Translations under genes and position numbers: made by a program | NCBI GenBank assembly: GCA_020425885.1 | Contig: JAGQRA010000404.1 | Span: 1-14,902, forward strand | Length of the DNA stretch: 14,902 nucleotides | Source: Planctomycetota bacterium | Lineage (GTDB): Bacteria; Planctomycetota; UBA1135; UBA2386 | Direction: 5' to 3' | Notes under the pieces: generated by a model | Told to the model about the DNA's origin: nothing | Seen by the model: only the letters and a program-made list of their open reading frames with translations | Database searches by the model: none | Shown: piece by piece, positions 8,001-13,029 of the stretch | How the letters are laid out: the number at the start of each line of letters is the position of its first letter | How positions within the stretch are numbered: the stretch's first letter is position 1

Positions 8001-8167
8001 GTGGTGCGGCCCATCGGGTTGGCCGGCCCGAGATTGCGCCAGGCCAGGCCGTCGCAGCAGGCGGCCGAGAACACCGGATCGGGCGGCACCGACAGGCGGG
8101 GGCCGCGGGCTTCCTGAGCTGGGAGGACGGAGAAGGAAAGCACCGCGAGGGCGAGCGGTTGCCGCAT
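5054..8167 (-). CDS. Secreted BNR/Asp-box propeller protein with an inserted PDZ domain
   Basis: This 1037-residue protein starts with a short signal peptide (MRQPLALAVLSFSVLPAQ). The frame stays open upstream to 8467, but that part overlaps the next gene and reads as noise, so ATG 8167 is the likely start. It aligns end to end with its downstream paralogue: WRNLGP against WRELGP, SIGDIA-IAPSN against SIGDIA-VAPSN, HVDFHTIWVDP against HVDHHALWIDP, and GLQDNGTW in both. Asp-box turns include STDGGETW (~134), STDGGDNW (~247), STDRGETW (~457) and QDRGDTW. After a Gln/Gly/Arg-rich linker (~311-327) a PDZ domain occupies ~328-415, and the propeller then resumes. A Gly-rich loop follows later, and a FlgD-like Ig domain ends the protein. 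The propeller and PDZ calls are firm; a binding or processing role is a guess, and no protease domain is present. Confidence 0.88.
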   Translation of the reverse strand: MRQPLALAVLSFSVLPAQEARGPRLSVPPDPVFSAACCDGLAWRNLGPANPMGRTTDIAVHPARQSTWFVGTAGGGVFRTRNAGTTWDNVFDDFGTVSIGDIAIAPSNPDIVWIGTGEENARNSVQWGDGLYRSTDGGETWTHAGLFDTFQIGHIAIHPTDPDVVYVAALGRLWGESAERGLYRTRDGGANWQRVLWFDDRTGCIDVRIHPTLPEVVFACMYERMRNEFDDNDPAVRFGAHSGLYKSTDGGDNWRRLEAGLPGASKWGRSGIDLYGATPDTMFAIVETERSGWATGSRQRWTEAEQTAESERQGQGQGQRQRPNPRGSALMGIGTTGEDGDENDPGAVLTQITEGGAAETAGLKVGDRVTKIDEESLAKYQDLIDIVRDSRGGQKVKVTYVRDGETAEVELTYGLRQGGDLGRNPDYPNGGRLFGQKENVQDKQGDDGFETGGVFRSTDRGETWIRINSLTERPFYYSVIRVDPQDEQNLYAVGTTLWGSGDGGAKFSAINRGIHVDFHTIWVDPDDGDHLLAGCDGGVNETFDRGQTWQVCTGFCAAQYYDVCADNSVPYNAIGGLQDNGTWVGPSRTRYREGITAADWFKIRGGDGFGAVSDPIEPWIVLSTSQNGAMGVGDTISGGGARLQRDRPAEGTARWNWDSPFMLSPHNRLTIYHAGSHVYRGERHQHLPGAGGGEGPGAFGGFGGGRGDGIRMRCISGPLGRGENGTAVSLAESPRVMGLLYTGTDDGALWRSDNGGTDWQRIDQNLPILAPRYVSDIWPSQFASDRVYVTLDGHRFDDFKTYVFVSQDRGDTWQSLGEDLPLREPCYAFAEDPRNENLLFLGTEYGCHVSLDRGQCWFRMGSGLPTVSVRDLFIQDRDSDLVAGTHGRGVWIVDIEPLRQLTAAIATAERHLFAAESAILWRMTSRGFQGHRDYRASNPPYGATFYVWLATRPEQAPVLTIHDVTGKELTKVEGKARAGLQAIQWDARLDRRRLAEPGQYAVRWQGQDALGARAFALLPDPASLGTAGTAASPTQNR
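6923..7186 (-). other. PDZ domain inside the propeller protein
   Basis: Residues ~328-415 of the propeller protein show the PDZ order: a first strand with LMGIG, GAVLTQITEGGAAETAGLKV, GDRVTKIDEES, a helix DLIDIVRDSRGG, and final strands VKVTYVRDGETAEVEL. This is the bacterial HtrA/Ctp-type PDZ pattern (AGLKVGDxVxxID). It interrupts the repeats between two Asp-box strands. Confidence 0.85.
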
Positions 8168-8361
8168 GGTTTTCGAGGGGGCTAAGGGGTGGCGGGTCGG
8201 CGCAGCATACGCCCGCTGCGCGACCTTCGCAGGCGCGTGACGCCGCGGAATGTGTCGCAAAGTCGTGTGCCGCGACACCGGCAATCGGGCGGCAATCGAC
8301 GGGTTGCCGAAGGCGCCCAGGCCGTGATGGGGCAGGCCGTGGCGGTGCCACGGCGCTCGCT
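8168..8361 (-). promoter_or_regulatory. Intergenic region ahead of the PDZ-propeller gene, rich in short inverted and direct repeats
   Basis: This 194-bp gap holds a CGCAGC/GCTGCG inverted repeat (8201-8206 and 8215-8220), GTGTCGC/GCGACAC (8252-8258 and 8272-8278), and CGGCAA/TTGCCG (8290-8295 and 8304-8309). A direct repeat GGCAATCG occurs at 8280-8287 and 8291-8298, an 11-bp period. On the minus strand TATGCT (8209-8204) could be a -10 box about 36 bases before the ATG, but no convincing -35 box was seen. The region could hold a promoter and operators for the propeller pair; that is inference. Confidence 0.35.
8336..8354 (-). terminator. Perfect 8-bp GC hairpin just behind the beta-rich lipoprotein gene
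   Basis: GCCGTGGC (8336-8343) and GCCACGGC (8347-8354) are exact reverse complements around the 3-base loop GGT. The hairpin starts 7 nt after the minus-strand stop (8364-8362). No T-run follows in the direction of transcription, so it would have to act as a U-less terminator, as an mRNA-end stabiliser, or with Rho. Confidence 0.42.
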
Positions 8362-9273
8362 TCAGATCCGCACGCCCATCGAGATCATGGCCCGCCAGTC
8401 CTCCGATGTGCGCGTCAGCCCGATCGACACGCCGAGCGCGATATCGAGCTTCTCGCGTACCGTCCATTCGATACCCGGGGTCAGGTAGGCCTCCCGGACG
8501 TTCGGCCCCGGCACCGACTGCATGACGATGTCGGCCTCGGTGATGAAGTCGACCCGTCCGAGCGGCATCCGGAAGCCCGAGCCGACCGCGAGGGCCGGAT
8601 CGGTCGAATCACCGAACCGTCCGCCGAGCGATGCGAACAGCGTCGAGCCGCTCATGCCGAACGGAACGTCGATCAGCGCCGATGGCTGGAACGAGACCTT
8701 CTTCGATCCCGGGGTCGCGGCCGTCGGACCGCCCTCGCCGCCGAGCGAAATGATCGAGCCGCCCTGGAAGGACTGCTCGTCGGACAGCACGAGGTCGAAC
8801 CGACCGGACACGGTCAGCTCGCCGGGGCCGCCGACGAGACGGTACTGGCCGCCGAAGTCGAGCAGCTGACCCGGGTCGGTCGCCACCGACAGCGTGCTGT
8901 AGTGCTGGCCGGCGCCGACCATGAGATCGAGTGTCAGATCGTCGGATATCCCGTACGCGAACGATGCCTGCTCCGCCGAGGAGTCTGGCTCGAGCTCGAA
9001 CCGGAACTGCGAGTAGACCGTGTCGCCGGCCAGGTTGGCGGCGCGGCGCAGACGGAACGGCTGCGCTCCCGGGCTGTGGCCGCGCGCGATTTCGCCGACC
9101 TCGATGCCCTGACCGGCCGTGGCCATGGCCGACGCGGTCGCCGTGTCGGAGTCGACCCGGCCGGGTTGCAGCAACGAATCGAGACCGAGCTGCCCGTCGT
9201 TGCGAGGTGTCGGAGCGGCGCAGGCGGCGAACAGGCCGGCCGCCGCGAGAAGGGTGACGGTGTGCTTGCTCAT
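8362..9273 (-). CDS. Lipobox-bearing, beta-strand-rich probable outer-membrane protein
   Basis: This 303-residue protein has a signal with a lipobox-like end, LFAAC (Cys18). A low-complexity stretch follows, and then from about residue 75 alternating polar/hydrophobic strands typical of a small outer-membrane barrel, such as SQFRFELEP, LTVSGRFDLVLS and REKLDIALGVSIGL, ending SMGVRI. The layout recalls outer-membrane proteins of the phenol-degradation MetA type (PF13557), but no specific match is claimed. The final residue is Ile rather than the usual Phe. ATG 9273 overlaps the upstream gene's stop in an ATGA, and GGAGGAGA sits 7 nt before it, so the start is well supported even though the frame is open further upstream. 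The two proteins are probably made in coupled amounts. Membrane location is inferred; a periplasm-facing lipoprotein without a full barrel is the alternative. Confidence 0.75.
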   Translation of the reverse strand: MSKHTVTLLAAAGLFAACAAPTPRNDGQLGLDSLLQPGRVDSDTATASAMATAGQGIEVGEIARGHSPGAQPFRLRRAANLAGDTVYSQFRFELEPDSSAEQASFAYGISDDLTLDLMVGAGQHYSTLSVATDPGQLLDFGGQYRLVGGPGELTVSGRFDLVLSDEQSFQGGSIISLGGEGGPTAATPGSKKVSFQPSALIDVPFGMSGSTLFASLGGRFGDSTDPALAVGSGFRMPLGRVDFITEADIVMQSVPGPNVREAYLTPGIEWTVREKLDIALGVSIGLTRTSEDWRAMISMGVRI

Positions 9274-10073
9274 TGTTGCATCTCCTCCGGCTTGCCACCG
9301 CTCAATGGGCCCATGCCGAGGAAGAAGTCCTCGCGGAATCGCCAGGATGCGGAGCCGCGACCGAGCGAGGTCGCAGTGATGTTCTTGCCATTGCCGTCCT
9401 CGGGGTCGGGGCCGACGACGAAGGCGTCGATCGTGGCCCTGGCGACGAGTTCCTTCTCGCTGTAGACGAGGGCGTTGAAGTCGCTCTGGTCGATGCCGAG
9501 TTCGCTGACCACGATGCAGAGCACGGCGCGCGGTTCGCCCTCCTCGGGTGTGCTCACCCTGAGGCCGCCCTTGCCGACGTGCTCGACGACGCGGCCCATG
9601 AGGTAGCGGATGTCGTCGGCCGATTCGAAGGCGAACGAGAAGTGCCCGCCAGGGCCACGCGAGACGCTCGACAGGGTCGCTGCCGCCGAGGCCGCATTGC
9701 TGTTGGACGGGATGGATGGCATCTGCCAGGCGTTGTTGCCCTGCTCGCTGCCGCCGATCACCGGCGAGACGCCGAACAGCGAACCGAGGAAGCCCGGCGA
9801 GCCGGACTGCACGCCACCGCCGGAATGGGCGACGGAGAAGATCTGGACCGCCACCGAACGGTCGTCCTTGGAGCTCTTGTCGAGAGTCTCGACCACCCGA
9901 TCGAATTCGATCTGCCCGAGGGCATCGTCGATCGCGCGGGTAACGATGGCCTGCTCGTACGCGAAGCGTTTGCCGCCGCCATGGGTCGGGTAACCGCGCG
10001 TCACACAGGATGGAAGCATGGCGAGGGCCAACAAGGCGCCGCCCCATGTCACTTTGAAATGCAAGCGAGTCAT
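9270..10073 (-). CDS. Lipoprotein of unknown function with a GGGKR...EQ motif
   Basis: This 267-residue protein has a signal ending in the lipobox-like LPSC (Cys23; Pro at -2 is unusual). Mature protein starts with THGGGKRFAYEQ (about 30-41), then a helix AIVTRAIDDALGQIEF, strands around VAVQIFSVAHSGGG, a Ser/Asn/Gly-rich linker (~85-140), a helical part (SADDIRYLMGRVVEHV) and a C-terminal alpha/beta part with AVLCIVVSELG. The sequence G-G-G-K-R-x-x-x-E-Q followed by a helix recalls envelope proteins of unknown function in planctomycetes and proteobacteria, possibly DUF6655-like, but I cannot name the family with confidence. It starts 7 nt after the kinase stop with no evident Shine-Dalgarno, suggesting translational coupling, and its stop overlaps the next start in ATGA. 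Location at a membrane facing the periplasm is inferred. It is a candidate partner or target of the kinase. Confidence 0.78.
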   Translation of the reverse strand: MTRLHFKVTWGGALLALAMLPSCVTRGYPTHGGGKRFAYEQAIVTRAIDDALGQIEFDRVVETLDKSSKDDRSVAVQIFSVAHSGGGVQSGSPGFLGSLFGVSPVIGGSEQGNNAWQMPSIPSNSNAASAAATLSSVSRGPGGHFSFAFESADDIRYLMGRVVEHVGKGGLRVSTPEEGEPRAVLCIVVSELGIDQSDFNALVYSEKELVARATIDAFVVGPDPEDGNGKNITATSLGRGSASWRFREDFFLGMGPLSGGKPEEMQQ

Positions 10074-10080
10074 GAAGTCA

Positions 10081-12813
10081 TCAGTTGGGGTTGGAGACGA
10101 TTACGAGCCGGAAGCCGCCGTTCGTCAGGGGTTCGTGTCTTGGTTCTGGGCTGCCTGGGTCGGTATGGAACAGATCCAATTCGGCGGTGCCCGGGATGCG
10201 CAGCCGAGGCAGCATGTCGTCGAAGGCGCCGCCGAGCCAGGTGACGATCGCCGGCGACGTGTCGCCGTCGCCTTCGACATAGCGTTCGACGCAGAGCTCC
10301 TCGGCATTGCCACCCAGGTGGCAAAGTCGGCGAAGGCCACTGGGGCGCCCCCAGATGCCCTCGAGGCCGGCGCGGTGCGACGTGGTCCCGGAACCGTCCG
10401 AACCCCTGAAGGTGCCGCGGTTGAAGCGGATGTTCGCGTTGGTCTTCGCGTCCCCCGGGAACGGCAACTCTCCCGTCGCGCTGGCCGGGCGCTCGCAGTT
10501 GAGGTTGGCGACGGTGCGCCAGAGTTCGGCACTGGGCACGATGGCGCGACAACCCTCGAGGCCGCGGCTGACCCAGCGCGCGAAGGCCACGGCCTCGCAG
10601 GCGTGCACCAACGTGACCGGCAGGTCGCGTCTGTTCAGCTCCTCGCGCCAGAACTGCTGTCGGCTCTCGAGGGTGAGCCGCCGCGCATCGAGCCAGCGTC
10701 CGAAGGTCACGTCGGCCGCCAGCATCGTCGCGTAGTCGCCGCTGTCGACGAAGGCGGCGAACTGTCCGCGCGACACCTCGGTGACGCCGGCCAGGAGGCC
10801 GGCCTTGATCCAGACGAAGCGCAGCGGATCGACTTCACCGGGCAGCGGCAGCCGATAGTGCACGCCGGTACGATCGTCACCGGTCGCGAGCAGCAGACCG
10901 GCGACGGCCGGAGGGATGCTGGGGATGACGATCCGCAGCGGCCGGGATTGGCCGTGCAGCGCGACGGTGAACTCGCTGGTGCCGGGCGACAGCTCGACCG
11001 TGAAGCGCCAGCTGCCATCCTGCAGGACCGGTTCGAGCCCGGCGTGATCGAGCAGCGTGAGCTCATCGGCATCGGCGACCTCGCCCTGCAGGTGGACGAG
11101 GATGTCGCGACGGTCGACTTCGCCGAACGGGATGGCGGGCACGGCGAAGGCGAGCATCTGGTCCACGTCGTCGATGCGGGTGCCGCCTTCGACCGAGACC
11201 GCGGCGATGCTCGGCGGTGTCGGCGCCGAGGCCGGCTGGCCAGCCGTCGAGCGGTCGGGATCGGCGTGATCGACGACCTCGCCGTCGGGCTGCGGTCGAC
11301 CGGGCGGCGCCGCGCCGGAGCTGCTGCCATCGGCGGTCATCTTCGCGAGCTCGCCATTGGCGGTCGTCGCGGTGTGGCCGGAACCGGGCGCAGCCTCGTC
11401 ACCTGCCGAAGGCGGCGGTGGCTGCCACGGTCGCCAGATCAGAAGCAGCATTGCGACCGCGACCAGGAGGGTGCCGGCGCTCCACCGTGCGGCCCGCCGC
11501 GAACGGCGATCGGCTGCGGGGTCGACGGCGGCAGCGTCATCGCTGCCATCGCCGCCGGCGGTTGCCCCGCGTGCTGCCTGCAGCTCGTCGCGGACGCGGG
11601 CCAGTTCCGTTTCGGCCCGGTGATCGAGCGCGTCGTCGTCGGCGAACGCCAACGTCTCCGCGGCGATCTCGGGCCCGACGCCGAGGTCGGCGATGAGGCG
11701 TTCGATCTCGTCACGGAGATGACGGCCATTGCCGATTCGTTCGGCGGGCGAGACCGTGAGGCACTCGCGCAGCAACGCGACGACTTCGGCCGGCAGGCGA
11801 TCGTCGACCTCCGCCCAATCGATCCGGTAGCGGGAATCCCGCGGCAGCGTCTCGGCCGTGAAGAGATAGTAGGCGGTGGCAGCCGCGGAGTAGATGTCGG
11901 CCGCGGGCCCGGCGTCGAGCAGCGAGTCGAATTGCTCGGGGGCCATGAACGCCGGGGTGCCGACGGCCTGCTGCGAGCGCAGCATCTGCGGGTCCCGGAA
12001 GTGTCGGGCCAGGCCGAGGTCGGTGAGCTTGGCGGTGCCATCGTGCGCCAGCAGCACGTTGTTCGGGTTGACGTCGCGATGCACGACCGATCGTGAATGG
12101 GCATCGGCCAGGGCATTGGCGAGATCGCGCCACAGTGACAGCACCTCGGCCAGCGGTCGCGCGCCGAGCCGCCTGACGCGGCGCGTCAGGTCTTCGCCAT
12201 GGATCCACTCCATGACCAGGTAGTGCAGTCCGTCGCGCAGATTGCAGTCGAGGACCTCGACGATGTTCCTGCTCGCGAGCGAGGCGCCGAGCCGGGCCTC
12301 GCGCCGCAGCAGCTCGAGCGACTCGCGGCTGGTCGCGAAGTTGGTGCGCAGCAGCTTGATGGCGACGTCCTTGCCGATCCAGAGATGGCGCGCGCGGTAG
12401 ACCTGGCCGAAGCCGCCGCCGCCGACCGGGCGCAGGATGACATAGGGGTCGAGGACCCGCCGCCCGCGGACCTCGGGCAGCTGGTCGAGCAGCTCGTCCT
12501 CGATCGGCGGGGCGGGCCCCGAGTCCTGGCCGGCGAGCACGGCGTCGAACTCCTCGTTGTGGAGTTCGGCGGTCGGCGTGCCGGCATGCTGCAGCATCTC
12601 GTGGAGTTCAGCAGCCATCGCCGGGTCGAGTGCGGCGCCATCGACGTAGGCCGGTCGATGTTCGACCGGCAGCTGCTGGGCGGCCTCGAATACCTGCCGC
12701 AGGCGGCGGAACCGCTCGACCTCGTCGCCGCCGCCCGGACTTGCGGCGTGACCCGAAAGGCCCTCGGAAGGAGGGCTTGCCGGATTCGGGCCTTCGGAAG
12801 CTGGGGCGGGCAT
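10081..12813 (-). CDS. Transmembrane Ser/Thr protein kinase with periplasmic FGE-like domain
   Basis: From ATG 12813 this is a 910-residue protein. Residues ~34-80 match the N-terminal helix found before many planctomycete and acidobacterial kinases (VFEAAQQLPVEHRPAYV...). The kinase domain spans ~124-376: Gly-rich loop GGGGFG (131-136), VAIK Lys153, helix-C Glu172, catalytic HRDVNPNN (245-252), DLG (265-267) and APE (291-293). In the catalytic loop the usual Lys two residues after Asp247 is Asn. One membrane helix follows (about 445-461). After a Pro/Ala-rich linker and a possible beta-sandwich (~535-640) comes a degenerate formylglycine-generating-enzyme/SUMF1-type domain (~664-908): TEVSRGQF, SAELWRTVANL, LGGNAEELC, NGGFRLV. 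The two catalytic cysteines of FGE are not seen, so it looks like a binding or sensing domain. ATGs at 12882 and 12891 are in frame but lie on the candidate promoter and show poor codon bias. Confidence 0.9.
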   Translation of the reverse strand: MPAPASEGPNPASPPSEGLSGHAASPGGGDEVERFRRLRQVFEAAQQLPVEHRPAYVDGAALDPAMAAELHEMLQHAGTPTAELHNEEFDAVLAGQDSGPAPPIEDELLDQLPEVRGRRVLDPYVILRPVGGGGFGQVYRARHLWIGKDVAIKLLRTNFATSRESLELLRREARLGASLASRNIVEVLDCNLRDGLHYLVMEWIHGEDLTRRVRRLGARPLAEVLSLWRDLANALADAHSRSVVHRDVNPNNVLLAHDGTAKLTDLGLARHFRDPQMLRSQQAVGTPAFMAPEQFDSLLDAGPAADIYSAAATAYYLFTAETLPRDSRYRIDWAEVDDRLPAEVVALLRECLTVSPAERIGNGRHLRDEIERLIADLGVGPEIAAETLAFADDDALDHRAETELARVRDELQAARGATAGGDGSDDAAAVDPAADRRSRRAARWSAGTLLVAVAMLLLIWRPWQPPPPSAGDEAAPGSGHTATTANGELAKMTADGSSSGAAPPGRPQPDGEVVDHADPDRSTAGQPASAPTPPSIAAVSVEGGTRIDDVDQMLAFAVPAIPFGEVDRRDILVHLQGEVADADELTLLDHAGLEPVLQDGSWRFTVELSPGTSEFTVALHGQSRPLRIVIPSIPPAVAGLLLATGDDRTGVHYRLPLPGEVDPLRFVWIKAGLLAGVTEVSRGQFAAFVDSGDYATMLAADVTFGRWLDARRLTLESRQQFWREELNRRDLPVTLVHACEAVAFARWVSRGLEGCRAIVPSAELWRTVANLNCERPASATGELPFPGDAKTNANIRFNRGTFRGSDGSGTTSHRAGLEGIWGRPSGLRRLCHLGGNAEELCVERYVEGDGDTSPAIVTWLGGAFDDMLPRLRIPGTAELDLFHTDPGSPEPRHEPLTNGGFRLVIVSNPN

Positions 12814-12886
12814 CAGGTCAGGAATGGGGGCAAGGCAGCCGCGCGGCCAGGGTCTGAAACGTCGTTCCCATTGCGTCCTCATCGGG

Positions 12887-12918
12887 ACCATAACCAGCGC
12901 CGGCGCCGGGTTGCAACC
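12887..12918 (-). promoter_or_regulatory. Candidate promoter for the kinase cassette, with a palindrome over the -35 box
   Basis: Reading the minus strand, TTGCAA (12916-12911) and TATGGT (12892-12887) are spaced by 18 bp, a sigma70-like arrangement with four of six matches in each box. The -35 lies in the perfect 10-bp palindrome GGTTGCAACC (12909-12918), and a second palindrome GCGCCGGCGC (12897-12906) fills the spacer. Transcription would start near 12880, giving a leader of about 67 nt to ATG 12813. A repressor site overlapping the promoter is a reasonable inference, unproven. Confidence 0.4.
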
Positions 12919-12994
12919 GCACAGATTGGCCGAGCAGACGGTGCCGAAGGCATCGGCTCAGCACCGGAGCGGCGGGCGCAGCTCGCGGCGAGGT

Positions 12995-13018
12995 CCTGCG
13001 CGCAGTCGCTCGCGCAGG
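12995..13018 (-). terminator. Perfect 8-bp GC hairpin just behind the Omp85-like gene
   Basis: CCTGCGCG (12995-13002) and CGCGCAGG (13011-13018) are exact reverse complements with an 8-base loop. The hairpin starts 11 nt after the minus-strand stop (13032-13030). No T-run follows. It separates the barrel gene from the kinase promoter. Confidence 0.45.
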
Positions 13019-13029
13019 GGCGAGCGTGC

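Noticed and set aside
8168..8467. Upstream extension of the PDZ-propeller gene to ATG 8467
   Set aside because: The extra 100 residues overlap the 3' end of the preceding gene and have no signal peptide, while ATG 8167 directly begins a proper signal peptide.
9274..10047. Upstream extension of the beta-rich protein frame to 10047
   Set aside because: This stretch is the lipoprotein gene in another frame. The real start at 9273 has a strong ribosome-binding site, an ATGA overlap and a lipoprotein signal.
12760..12776. GCCCTC/GAGGGC hairpin and TTCCGA repeats near the kinase N-terminus
   Set aside because: It lies inside the coding region for a Pro/Ser/Gly-rich stretch; a 6-bp GC stem is expected by chance in such low-complexity DNA.
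12814..12891. Start of the kinase at ATG 12891 or 12882
   Set aside because: These codons have atypical third positions, no ribosome-binding site and lie on a promoter-like element; ATG 12813 is preferred, though not proven.
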